NCBI GenBank assembly: GCA_005883615.1
Contig: VBEC01000027.1
Location: forward strand, 1 to 51,717
Source of the DNA: Chloroflexota bacterium
GTDB lineage: Bacteria; Chloroflexota; Limnocylindria; Limnocylindrales; CSP1-4
Length of the DNA: 51,717 nucleotides
Direction of reading: 5' to 3'
In this document: positions 23,161 through 36,094 of the stretch, in pieces
Layout of the letters: every line of letters starts with the position of its first letter
How positions within the stretch are numbered: position 1 is the stretch's first letter
Program-made: the position numbers and the translations under genes
Notes under the pieces: model-generated
Seen by the model: only the letters and a program-made list of their open reading frames with translations
What the model was told of the DNA's origin: nothing
The model's database searches: none

Positions 23161-26100
23161 GTGATCTGTCAGGGGTGCGGGCAAGCTCTCGACCATGGCA
23201 CGCGCTTCTGCCCAGCGTGCGGGACGTCCACGCAGGCTTCCTGTTCCGCGTGCGGCGCTACCCTGCCGACAGGGGCCAGGTTCTGCCCATCGTGCGGCCA
23301 AACGGTCGGCGAAGGCTCGCCCGCCGAGCTGGCGTCACCTTCCGCAGACGCCGGTGCGACCGGATCCGGGCGCGAGCGCAAGGTCGCCACCATCCTGTTT
23401 GCCGATCTCGTCGGCTTCACGAGCCTCAACGAGACGACCGACCCGGAGCTGGTCCAGGCCTTGGTCAGCCGGGCGTTCGATCGCCTCTCGGCGGAGGCCA
23501 CTCGGTACGAGGGCTCGATCGAGAAGTTCGCCGGCGATGCCATGCTGGCCGTCTTCGGCGTGCCGGCCGTCCACGAGGACGACGCCGAACGCGCCGTGCG
23601 AGCCGCCTTCGAGATGCAAGCGGCAATGCGAGACCTCGGGCTCGAGCTCGCGGCGGAGGGCCGGCCCGAGCTCGGGCTGCGGATCGGCGTGGAGACCGGC
23701 GAGGTGCTCGTCGACCTCGGGCGCGTCGGCGTCGAGCGCGACCGCATGGTCACTGGCGACGCTGTCAACACTGCGGCGCGCCTGCAGCAGGCAGCGACGC
23801 CAGGCAGCGTGCTGGTGGGCGCGGTCGCTCATGCGCTGACGCGAGAGCTCGTCGAGTACGAGGAGCTGTTGGCACTGCCGCTCAAAGGCAAGACCCTTCC
23901 CGTGGCCGCCTGGCGAGCGGTGGCCGTGACGGCGCGTCGGGGTGGTCGGCGCGCCCCCATCGGCATCGAGGCGCCGATGATCGGCCGCGACGAGGAGATA
24001 GCCCTCCTCAAGGAGACCGTCAGGCGAAGCGCGGTCGAGGCCCGGCCGCATCTCGTGACCGTTCTCGGCAGTGCCGGGGTGGGCAAGTCGCGCCTGACCT
24101 GGGAGCTCGAGAAGTACCTGGACGGATTGCCCGACAACTACGTCTGGCGTAAGGGCCGCTGTCTTGCCTACGCCCAGACCAGCTACTCGGCGTTCTCCGA
24201 CGCCCTCAAGGTTGACGCCAGAATCCTCCAGGACGACGCCCCAGAAGCGGCCGAGGCCAAGCTCGAGGCGCGCCTTACGGAGCTCGGTGATGGGCCGCCC
24301 GACGCCGGCATGATAGAGGCGTTGCGGGCTGTCGTCGGGCTCGGGACGACGGCGCGACTGCAGCGTGACGAGCTGTTCGACGCTTGGCGGCGATACGTCG
24401 AGCTGCTCGCGCGCCAGGCGCCGCTCGTACTCGTGCAGGAGGACGTTCACTGGGCCGACGAAGGCCTGCTTGATTTCCTGGAATACCTCGCCCGCTGGAG
24501 TGAAGGCCGGATCGTGATGCTCTGCCTTGCGCGCCACGAGCTGCTCGAGCGCCGGCCGGCGTGGGGCGGCGGGCTGCCGAACGCGGCGACGATCGTGCTC
24601 GAGCCGCTGGCTCCGCAGGAGAGTGCCGCCCTGCTCGATCGCCTGCTGGAAGGCGGCCTGCCATCGGAAGTTCGAGATCGCGTCGTGGCGCTCGCCGACG
24701 GCAACCCTCTCTTTACCGAAGAGCTCGTCCGGATGTTCGTCGACCGGGGCGTCGTCCGCTTCGGCAATCGCCGGTGGGAGCTGTCGCGCCGACTCGAGGA
24801 TGTGGAGATCCCCAGCTCGATCCAGGCCGTCCTTGCCGCCCGTCTTGACACGCTCCCGGCAGGCGAGAAGCGAGTCACCCAGGATGCGGCCGTCGTTGGC
24901 CGTATCTTCTGGGATGCACTCATCGCCCACCTTGCCCGAAGTGGCACCGCGCCCGTCCGAGATGCTCTGCGTCGGCTGCGGATCAAGGAGCTGGTCGTCC
25001 CGCGTGAACCCTCCATCCTGGCGGGCGCCTCGGAGTTTGGCTTTCGCCACGTCCTGATTCGGGACGTTGCCTACGACTCGCTGCCGAAGCGCGAACGCGC
25101 CGCCAAGCACCTGGCCGTCGCCCACTGGGCCGAGGACATCCTGGCCGACCGGACGGACGAGATGGTCGAGCTCCTCGCATCGCACTACCTCGCGGCGCTG
25201 CGTTACGAGGAAGAGCTGGGTGGGACCCCGCCCGACCGGATGGCCGATCTTCGCCGCCAGACGTACTCGTACGCGAGACGTGCCGGCGCCCGCGCAGCCG
25301 ACCTCTATCAGCTCGAGTCGGCGGCTCAGTGGCTTACGCTTGCCGTCGACCAGGCCACCATCCTCGAGATGCCGGTCCGCGAGAGAGCCGCGCTGGCTGA
25401 GGAGTTCTACCTCGGGACCCTTGGGAACGTGCCCGTGGAACGGCTTCTGGCAGCTCTGGAGGACGCGATCCGCCTACTCGAGGGTCTACCCGACCGAACC
25501 GGCGACGACGATCAGCTGCTGGGCCGCCTGCGCGCTCAATCCAGCCACTGCCTTCTCAACCTGGAACGCGTCGAGGAGGCACGTGCTGTCCTGCGCGCCG
25601 GAATCGCAGCGCTCGAAGGCGAGCCGACATCAGCCCGAGCCCTGCTTCGGGCGCGGTTGGGGTGGACGTACTGGCGGGCCGGCCCTGTCGCTGAGGCCCG
25701 ACCGCCCCTCGAGCTGGCGGTCGATGAGGCTCGTGCGGTCGGCGCTTCCGACGTCGAACGGTGGGCCATTCACGATCTCGGCATTGTGCTTAGCAGGACC
25801 GGCGATCTCAAAGGGTCACTTCCCTTTCTGACGGAAAGCTTCCGACTCGCGCGCGAAGCGCGCGACCACATCCTGGTTGCCCGTTGTTTCGTGAACGTGC
25901 CCGCGGTCATGTGGGAGAACGGCTCGCCCTCCTCCGAGGTGGGACCAATTCTCCAGGAAGGACTGGAGGCGAGCCGGCGTGCCGGCGACCGGACGACCAC
26001 GGCGTGGATCGCGCAGAACATCGCCGATCAGTACTTCGAACGGGGCGAGCTCCGCGAGGCCACCCACTACTACGAGGAGGCAGCCGCGGCATCCCGGGCA

Positions 26101-26757
26101 GTGGGCGACGAGCCCAAGGCGGCGGTCTCGCGACTGGGATTGGGCTGGGTTCGGTATTTCAAGGGCGACCTTGACGCGGCGGCCGACGTCGAGATCGAGC
26201 GGGCGCGGTTGACGACCGCCTCCGGCCTCGATCCACAGGGCGCGCCGTACGAGGCAATGTGGGAGTCCTGGCGGACGTGGCGCGAGGATCCCAATGCCGC
26301 CATGCTAGGGCTTCGTCAGGCGATCGAAAGACTGCCCGGATCCCCGGTCATCGATGCGCAGCGCTGGCTCGTGAGGATGGCCCTTCGCCTGGACGATGCC
26401 AATGCGTTGGCGACCGGCCTTGAGGGATTCCGCATTGTGTCTCGACACGCGAGCGGCGTCATGCGCCACCTGGATTTGCGCTGGGCGAATGCACTGGCCG
26501 CCGGCGACAAGGCATCGATCCAGCAGCTCCGAGGAGTCGCAGATGAGATGGAGGCGCTGGGCTGTCCGCTGCCAGCTGCCGACGCCTTGGCCGATGCCGC
26601 CCTGATCGCCGCACGCAACGGGATCGAATCCGGCGATTTCGTCGAGGCGGCTCGCGCCCTTTACGCGGGGTGCGAAGTCGTGCCGATCCTCGGCCCCCTG
26701 CCCGAGACGCGATGGGTCGAGCCGCGCGCCGGGGACACGATCGCCGCGTCGGTTTGA
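23161..26757 (+). CDS. Zinc-ribbon / class III adenylate cyclase / AAA ATPase / TPR signalling protein
   Basis: A 1198-residue multidomain regulator. Two zinc ribbons lie at the N-terminus (C3, C6, C17, C20 and C28, C31, C42, C45). A class III nucleotidyl cyclase domain follows (about 75-235) with both metal aspartates (D82 in FADLVGFTS, D126 in KFAGDAM) and the N203/R207 pair of GDAVNTAARLQ, so it looks catalytically competent. A P-loop ATPase follows (Walker A G303-S310, GSAGVGKS; VLVQEDVHWAD is Walker B) and then a long TPR-like helical region (about 700-1180). cAMP production gated by a STAND-like ATPase is the simplest model. GTG start sits 6 nt after a -10 box. Confidence 0.9.
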   Translation: MICQGCGQALDHGTRFCPACGTSTQASCSACGATLPTGARFCPSCGQTVGEGSPAELASPSADAGATGSGRERKVATILFADLVGFTSLNETTDPELVQALVSRAFDRLSAEATRYEGSIEKFAGDAMLAVFGVPAVHEDDAERAVRAAFEMQAAMRDLGLELAAEGRPELGLRIGVETGEVLVDLGRVGVERDRMVTGDAVNTAARLQQAATPGSVLVGAVAHALTRELVEYEELLALPLKGKTLPVAAWRAVAVTARRGGRRAPIGIEAPMIGRDEEIALLKETVRRSAVEARPHLVTVLGSAGVGKSRLTWELEKYLDGLPDNYVWRKGRCLAYAQTSYSAFSDALKVDARILQDDAPEAAEAKLEARLTELGDGPPDAGMIEALRAVVGLGTTARLQRDELFDAWRRYVELLARQAPLVLVQEDVHWADEGLLDFLEYLARWSEGRIVMLCLARHELLERRPAWGGGLPNAATIVLEPLAPQESAALLDRLLEGGLPSEVRDRVVALADGNPLFTEELVRMFVDRGVVRFGNRRWELSRRLEDVEIPSSIQAVLAARLDTLPAGEKRVTQDAAVVGRIFWDALIAHLARSGTAPVRDALRRLRIKELVVPREPSILAGASEFGFRHVLIRDVAYDSLPKRERAAKHLAVAHWAEDILADRTDEMVELLASHYLAALRYEEELGGTPPDRMADLRRQTYSYARRAGARAADLYQLESAAQWLTLAVDQATILEMPVRERAALAEEFYLGTLGNVPVERLLAALEDAIRLLEGLPDRTGDDDQLLGRLRAQSSHCLLNLERVEEARAVLRAGIAALEGEPTSARALLRARLGWTYWRAGPVAEARPPLELAVDEARAVGASDVERWAIHDLGIVLSRTGDLKGSLPFLTESFRLAREARDHILVARCFVNVPAVMWENGSPSSEVGPILQEGLEASRRAGDRTTTAWIAQNIADQYFERGELREATHYYEEAAAASRAVGDEPKAAVSRLGLGWVRYFKGDLDAAADVEIERARLTTASGLDPQGAPYEAMWESWRTWREDPNAAMLGLRQAIERLPGSPVIDAQRWLVRMALRLDDANALATGLEGFRIVSRHASGVMRHLDLRWANALAAGDKASIQQLRGVADEMEALGCPLPAADALADAALIAARNGIESGDFVEAARALYAGCEVVPILGPLPETRWVEPRAGDTIAASV

Positions 26758-26760
26758 CGC

Positions 26761-27588
26761 GTGCGCCTGGTCGACAGCCACTGCCACCTGCAGGCGGACC
26801 GATTCGAAGGGGACGCCGACCTGGTCCTCGGTGGCGCGCGCCTGGCTGGCGTCGAACGGCTGCTCGTCCCCGGCTGGGACCGCGCCTCGTGCGAGCAAGC
26901 GTTCGCGCTCGCCGAGCGATTCCCGTGGATCGACGTGGCCGTGGGCGTTCATCCGCACGATGCGGCCAATGTTCCCGATGAAGATTGGCCCTGGTTCGTC
27001 GAGGCGGCGGGCGACGAGCGGGTCGTCGCCGTCGGGGAGACCGGTCTCGATTTCGACCGAGTCTTCTCACCGGCCGAGGCGCAACTGTCCAACCTGCGCC
27101 GGAACCTGGCGCTCGCGCTCGAGCTCGGAAAGCCGGCCGTTCTCCACTGCCGCTCAGCCGCCGACCAACGCGACGCCCAGGACGCGCTCCTCGCCGAGCT
27201 CGGTCGCGCCGGCTTCGACGATCCGGCCGCAGTGGCCGCCTTCGGCGGTAGGCCCCCCGCGATCATCCACTCGTACTCGGGCCCGGCCGACTACGCGGAA
27301 GCGATATTGCGGCTGGGCTTGGGCGTGAGCTTTTCGGGCCTGGTCTTCCGTGCCGGCGAGGAGCCTTCGGCCGAGGTTGCCCGCCTCGTGCCGGCCGATC
27401 GCCTCCTGGTGGAGACCGATTCGCCGTTCTTGTCACCCCCGGGTGCGCCGCGCCGTCGTAACGAGCCGGAGTTCGTGGCAGTGACTGCCCACTGGCTCGG
27501 CGAGCGGCGGGGCGTGGATCCGGAGACCCTGGGTGGGCAGCTCGTGGCGAGCTACGACCACGTTCTTCCTCGGCAGCGACCAGCCTAG
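26761..27588 (+). CDS. tatD: TatD family metal-dependent hydrolase
   Basis: A 275-residue TIM-barrel hydrolase with the TatD set of metal ligands: DSHCHL at the N-terminus, the Glu of VGETGLDFD, HCRS, HSYSG and ETDSPFLSPPG. Family members are Mg-dependent 3'-5' exonucleases or D-aminoacyl-tRNA deacylases. It begins with GTG 3 nt after the cyclase stop, so it is probably co-transcribed with that gene. In many bacteria it follows metG directly; here the VOC and cyclase genes sit between them. Confidence 0.92.
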   Translation: MRLVDSHCHLQADRFEGDADLVLGGARLAGVERLLVPGWDRASCEQAFALAERFPWIDVAVGVHPHDAANVPDEDWPWFVEAAGDERVVAVGETGLDFDRVFSPAEAQLSNLRRNLALALELGKPAVLHCRSAADQRDAQDALLAELGRAGFDDPAAVAAFGGRPPAIIHSYSGPADYAEAILRLGLGVSFSGLVFRAGEEPSAEVARLVPADRLLVETDSPFLSPPGAPRRRNEPEFVAVTAHWLGERRGVDPETLGGQLVASYDHVLPRQRPA

Positions 27589-27864
27589 CCGGCCGGACAC
27601 TGGTCCAGGCCATCAGCGGCGACTGCTTACCGGCATCTACCATCGGCCGTGCTGCAAACGTGATCTCCGCCTGGGTCGGGGCGGTTGGCCAGCCTTCGCT
27701 ATCCCGACCTGAGCTGCGGGGCGGGGAGAAACGGGGCGATTCGCAAGCTTGCACGAGGCTTCACGTGCCCTTTGACTGGTTACCACCACCCGGGCTGGCA
27801 GGGGACGGGAAAACGGCGTCCTTTCGCAGTTTCCAAGCTAAGGGAAACCCGCCTGCTTTCGCGG
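27589..27864. other. Unassigned intergenic region between tatD and the groES promoter
   Basis: About 275 bases, less GC-rich than the flanking genes, with several small inverted repeats. The two short open frames here have no recognisable similarity and poor starts. A TACCAT box at 27638-27643 points forward but leads to a frame of four codons, so any transcript would be non-coding. I recognise no tRNA or known riboswitch. Confidence 0.4.
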
Positions 27865-27894
27865 TTGACAGCTGCGACGCCACTCCTTTAGAGT
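27865..27894 (+). promoter_or_regulatory. groESL promoter
   Basis: TTGACA (27865-27870), an 18-base spacer and TAGAGT (27889-27894) form a housekeeping promoter. The CIRCE operator begins 2 bases further on, covering the expected start site. Confidence 0.7.
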
Positions 27895-27895
27895 A

Positions 27896-27922
27896 TTAGC
27901 ACTCTCACAGTCAGAGTGCCAA
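27896..27922 (+). promoter_or_regulatory. CIRCE operator (HrcA binding site)
   Basis: TTAGCACTC, nine bases, GAGTGCCAA: the CIRCE inverted repeat with one mismatch from the consensus right arm GAGTGCTAA. It implies an HrcA repressor elsewhere in the genome and heat induction of groES-groEL. Confidence 0.93.
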
Positions 27923-28082
27923 GCGGCCTGAGCCCTCCGGTCGGCGCCATATCGCGCGACGTCGGAAATGGCTCACCGCCAGCGCTTATCCATCCGGTAT
28001 CGGGATCGGCTCGCGCCCTCGGGGCGCCCGTCCCAGGCACAGACTGACGGCCCGATCGCGGTCGTCGAAGGAGGATCGCACC

Positions 28083-30069
<1,987 letters not shown>

Positions 30070-30096
30070 TCCCCGACACCAACTCCGTCACAGGAG

Positions 30097-30130
30097 CCCC
30101 GGGCCGGTCCGCCGGTCCGGGGTTTCGATT
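30097..30130 (+). terminator. Intrinsic terminator of groESL
   Basis: An 11-pair stem (30097-30107 with 30112-30122, one G-T wobble) closes a TCCG loop and is followed by TTTCGATT. It begins 28 nt after the groEL stop. Confidence 0.85.
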
Positions 30131-30149
30131 CCCGGGTACCTTCGGGTGT

Positions 30150-30178
30150 TTGACAGAAGCCCGACCGGCGGGCACCCT
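30150..30178 (+). promoter_or_regulatory. Candidate promoter of the LppX-like lipoprotein gene
   Basis: TTGACA (30150-30155), a 17-base spacer and CACCCT (30173-30178). The -35 is perfect and the -10 is poor. Confidence 0.4.
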
Positions 30179-30222
30179 CCCCACGCCGTCACCCGGATTG
30201 AAGCGCCGTCGGGAGAGAAGAA

Positions 30223-30954
30223 ATGTTTCGCCGCCTCGCGTCCCTGGTTGCAGCCGCCGTGCTCGTCGTCGGCGCCTGCTCGTCCGTGCCGGCCGTCACG
30301 GACCCCAAGGAGATCATGACCAAATCGGTCGTGTCCCTTCAGGGCCTGAAGACGGCCCACCTCAAGCTGGACGTGTCTGGTTCGGTCAAGCTCGACATCA
30401 CCGGCACAGGGAATCCCACTGCGCTCAACCTGCAGGGCACGACGATGCAGGGTGACGTGAACGTTCCCGACAAGAAGGCCCACATCGCCATCGCGGTGCC
30501 AGCGCTCCTCAACGTGACCGCGGACCTGATCCAGATCGCCGACACCACGTACACCAAGATCAGCCTCCAGGGCGACAAGTACACGAAGTCGACCTCCGCC
30601 TCGAGCGCCGTGAACACCGATCCGACGAAGGCCCTGGGCGATCTGACCACCGCACTGAACAAGCTGTCGTCCCCACCCACCAAGCTCGGTGACGAGAAGT
30701 GCGGAAGCGCCGACTGCTATCACGTCCAGGTGAAGGTCACCAGCGCCGATCTGAACGCGATCGGGACACCGACCAGTGGCGTCAGCGGCGACGGGACCCT
30801 CGATCTGTATACCCAGAAGAGCGACTTCCGACCGGTCAAGCTCACGATGGCTGTCAACGGCGGTGACCAGGGCAATCTGGTGATCACTGTCGAACTGTCG
30901 AACTTCGACGCTCCCGTCTCGATCGACGCGCCCAGCGCCGACCAGATCCGCTGA
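30223..30954 (+). CDS. LppX/LprAFG-like lipoprotein
   Basis: A 243-residue secreted lipoprotein. The signal peptide has a basic start (MFRR), a hydrophobic core and a lipobox VVGAC with the lipidated Cys19. The mature part has the LppX_LprAFG pattern: repeated beta strands alternating with Thr/Ser-rich turns, KTAHLKLDVSGSVKLDITG and ALNKLSS, and a later two-Cys pair (KCGSADC). Characterised relatives hold lipids or lipoglycans in a hydrophobic cavity and ferry them to the cell surface; the ligand here is unknown. GGGAGAGAAG precedes the ATG. It appears monocistronic. Confidence 0.8.
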   Translation: MFRRLASLVAAAVLVVGACSSVPAVTDPKEIMTKSVVSLQGLKTAHLKLDVSGSVKLDITGTGNPTALNLQGTTMQGDVNVPDKKAHIAIAVPALLNVTADLIQIADTTYTKISLQGDKYTKSTSASSAVNTDPTKALGDLTTALNKLSSPPTKLGDEKCGSADCYHVQVKVTSADLNAIGTPTSGVSGDGTLDLYTQKSDFRPVKLTMAVNGGDQGNLVITVELSNFDAPVSIDAPSADQIR

Positions 30955-31031
30955 CCGCGCACGGCCACGGATCGGTCCGCCGGCCGCCTCACGGAACCCG
31001 GCCTGGAAATCATCTGGAGAGCCCGCCGACC

Positions 31032-31037
31032 TACAAT
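31032..31037 (+). promoter_or_regulatory. -10 box of pcrA/uvrD (TACAAT)
   Basis: TACAAT ends 6 nt before the GTG start at 31044, and no Shine-Dalgarno intervenes, so transcription should start at or next to the start codon. Confidence 0.55.
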
Positions 31038-31043
31038 GCGGCG

Positions 31044-33761
31044 GTGAATCCCACGACGCCCAGGCGGTCCGGGCGTGCCCGCCGCGGGGAGCTTCCCGAA
31101 CCGGACCAGGACGAACTCGCGAGCCAATCGTTCCAGTTCGAGCCGGACGGGAGGCTGGCTGCAGAGCCGGCCTTCGATGAGGAGCCGCCGCCCCCGCCGG
31201 ACCTCCGCGACGGGGCGTCGGCCGAGTCCGCCTCGGACGGGCGGGTGGCCGCGACGGAGGCTTTGGCGGCCCGAATTCTGGCCAATCTGAATGCTCCCCA
31301 GGCCGAGGCCGTCACGACGACCGAGGGCCCCCTTCTCATCCTCGCCGGGGCGGGCAGCGGCAAGACGCGCGTGCTGGCCCATCGGGTCGCGTACCTGGTC
31401 GGGGTCAAGGGCGTCCGGCCGTGGCAGATCCTGGCCGTGACGTTCACCAACAAGGCTGCCGCCGAACTTCGTCAACGAATCCTGTCGCTCGTCGGCGAGG
31501 CGGGCCGGGACGTGCAGGCGGGGACCTTCCACGCGATCTGCGCGCGTGTCCTGCGTCGCGACGGCGAGTCGATCGGGATCGATCGGCGCTTCGTCATCTA
31601 CGACACGGACGACCAGCAGACGTTGATGAAGCAGATCCTGCGCGAGGAGGACCTGCCGGCCACCGGCGAGTACCGCCCGGCTGCCGTGCTCGGCTCGATC
31701 AGCCGCGCCAAGAATGATCTGGTCGACCTGGGCGCCGCCGACGAACGGTTGCTCAATCACTACGAGCGCGTCGTTGCCCGGCTGGCGCGTCGCTATCGGG
31801 AACGACTGAAGGCCGCCAATGCGCTCGACTTCGACGACCTTTTGCTGGAGGCCGTTCACCTGTTCGAAGGGGCGCCGCAGGTCCTGGCGCGCTACCAGGA
31901 TCGCTGGCGGTACCTCCACGTTGACGAGTATCAGGACACCAATCGGCCCCAATACCTGTGGGTGCGCGCGCTTGCCCAACGGCACCGCAACCTGTGCGTC
32001 GTTGGCGACGACGACCAGTCGATCTATTCCTGGCGGGGCGCCGACCTTCGCAACATCCTCGACTTCGAGCGCGACTACCCCGACACGGCCGTGATCAAGC
32101 TCGAGCAGAACTATCGGAGCACTCAGCTGATCCTCGATGCCGCCCATGCCGTGGTGAGCCGGAACGCCGCGCGCAAGGACAAGCAGCTGTGGACCGAGAA
32201 CGCCGGTGGCCGGCGCATCCAGCGCTTCGAGGCCTTCAGCGAGGAAGAGGAAGCCGAGTGGATCGCCCGCCAGGTCGAGTCGCTGATCGGCGGCCCCGGC
32301 TCCGCGCTGACCCGCCGGGCGGACGACGAAGACCCCCTGCGCTCGCAGGACATCGCCGTCATGTATCGGATGAACGCCCAGTCGCGAGCCATCGAGGAGG
32401 CGTTCCTGCGCTACGGCATCCGGTACCAGCTGGTCGGTGGCACGCGCTTCTACCAGCGGCGCGAGGTCAAGGACGCCCTTTCCTACCTGCGGATCCTTCG
32501 CTCCGATACGGATACGGTCAGCTTCGAGCGGATCATCAACGTTCCGGCCCGGGCGATCGGCGACAAGACCATCGAGGCGTTGCGCGGAGCTGTCGCCCGC
32601 GACGAAATCACGTTCTGGGAGGCGATCCAGGCCGGCGGCGCAGCATCCCACGGCCTCGAGACGCTCCCTTCCCGGACCCGCAACGCGCTCGCCGGGTTTG
32701 CGGCGCTGGTCGCGCGGCTGCGGACCCGGATTGGGGTGCTGCCGCTGCCGGAGCTCCTCGACGAGGTCCTCGAGGCGTCGGGCTACCGCGCGATGCTGGC
32801 CGACGGATCGGAGGACGGCGAGGAACGCTGGGCGAACCTGCTCGAGCTGCGCGAGGTCACCACGCGCTACGACGACCTGTCGCCGGAGGACGCCCTCGAC
32901 CGCCTCCTGGAGGAGACCGCTCTCGTCGCAGACCAGGACTCCTACGAAGGCGAGGCCGACGCGGTCACGCTCATCACCCTCCACGCTGCCAAGGGTCTCG
33001 AGTTCCCGGTCGTGTTCATCGCCGGCCTCGAGGAAGGCCTCTTCCCGCACAGTCGATCGCTCGACGACGAGAAGGAGCTGGAGGAGGAGCGCCGACTCGC
33101 CTACGTCGGGATCACGCGGGCCAAGCGACGGCTGTACCTCACGCATGCCTCGCGGCGGGTGTTCCGCGGCATGGGCCAGCTGTCCATCCCATCGCGCTTC
33201 CTGTTGGAGATCCCCCCGGAGTTGATGGAGGGGCCGCTGCTGGTGGTGGACGGGGAGGAACGTGCTGAAGCCCTCGACCTCGAGTTCATGTTCGACCGGC
33301 GTCGAGCGTCCCGTTTCGGCACCCCGATCACGGCTGGCGGAGGCGCGTGGCGCGAAGGCAGCGGCCAGCCGGGCGCGCCACCCGTTGGAGGGTTCCAGCC
33401 GAGTCGCGATCTTGCTGCCCGCCGCGACGCATTTGCGGCGGGTGCGCGCTCCGGCCGGTTGGGCCGCGCGGTGGACGCCTGGGATGACGGCACGGCGGTG
33501 GACGATGGCGGCGATTCGGGGCACGAGGACGGCGGCGGCCGACGCGTTTCGGAGATTCGCCCTGCACCGCGGCCAGTGATCCCCGGCGAGCGGCAATTCC
33601 GGGATGGCGATCGCGTCCACCACGGCAGGTTCGGAGACGGAATCGTGGTCACCTCGAAGCTGACGCGCGCGGACGAGGAGGTCACGGTGGCCTTTCGGGA
33701 CCCATCGGTTGGGCACAAGACGATGCTGGCAAGCCTGGCCGGCCTCGAGCGCACAGGTTGA
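31044..33761 (+). CDS. pcrA: ATP-dependent 3'-5' DNA helicase PcrA/UvrD
   Basis: A 905-residue superfamily 1A helicase for nucleotide excision repair, mismatch repair and clearing of stalled forks. The first 75 residues are charged and disordered. Walker A is LAGAGSGKTRVLA (K107); VDEYQDTNRPQY, GDDDQSIYSWRGA, LEQNYRS, LHAAKGLEFPVVF and YVGITRAKRRLYL are motifs II, III, IV, V and VI. The C-terminus has a second domain, GDRVHHGRFGDGIV onward, like the Tudor-like RNA-polymerase-binding domain of PcrA. GTG start follows a -10 box by 6 nt. I prefer PcrA because of that C-terminal domain. Confidence 0.94.
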   Translation: MNPTTPRRSGRARRGELPEPDQDELASQSFQFEPDGRLAAEPAFDEEPPPPPDLRDGASAESASDGRVAATEALAARILANLNAPQAEAVTTTEGPLLILAGAGSGKTRVLAHRVAYLVGVKGVRPWQILAVTFTNKAAAELRQRILSLVGEAGRDVQAGTFHAICARVLRRDGESIGIDRRFVIYDTDDQQTLMKQILREEDLPATGEYRPAAVLGSISRAKNDLVDLGAADERLLNHYERVVARLARRYRERLKAANALDFDDLLLEAVHLFEGAPQVLARYQDRWRYLHVDEYQDTNRPQYLWVRALAQRHRNLCVVGDDDQSIYSWRGADLRNILDFERDYPDTAVIKLEQNYRSTQLILDAAHAVVSRNAARKDKQLWTENAGGRRIQRFEAFSEEEEAEWIARQVESLIGGPGSALTRRADDEDPLRSQDIAVMYRMNAQSRAIEEAFLRYGIRYQLVGGTRFYQRREVKDALSYLRILRSDTDTVSFERIINVPARAIGDKTIEALRGAVARDEITFWEAIQAGGAASHGLETLPSRTRNALAGFAALVARLRTRIGVLPLPELLDEVLEASGYRAMLADGSEDGEERWANLLELREVTTRYDDLSPEDALDRLLEETALVADQDSYEGEADAVTLITLHAAKGLEFPVVFIAGLEEGLFPHSRSLDDEKELEEERRLAYVGITRAKRRLYLTHASRRVFRGMGQLSIPSRFLLEIPPELMEGPLLVVDGEERAEALDLEFMFDRRRASRFGTPITAGGGAWREGSGQPGAPPVGGFQPSRDLAARRDAFAAGARSGRLGRAVDAWDDGTAVDDGGDSGHEDGGGRRVSEIRPAPRPVIPGERQFRDGDRVHHGRFGDGIVVTSKLTRADEEVTVAFRDPSVGHKTMLASLAGLERTG

Positions 33762-33808
33762 ACTCCTTCCGCGCGATAGGCGATCGCTTCCTCGGCCGTC
33801 GTCGCTGA

Positions 33809-36064
<2,256 letters not shown>

Positions 36065-36094
36065 CTGAGGCTCGGCTGGCGGCGAGGCCTTGAC

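Noticed and set aside
27660-27899. Short open frames upstream of groES as genes
   Set aside because: They run into the groES promoter and CIRCE, have poor starts and no conserved pattern.
30720-33716. A 998-codon open frame on the minus strand, antisense to pcrA
   Set aside because: Its sequence is low-complexity and Arg/Ala-rich, with no family features, while the plus strand encodes a complete helicase. Long antisense frames are expected in GC-rich coding DNA.
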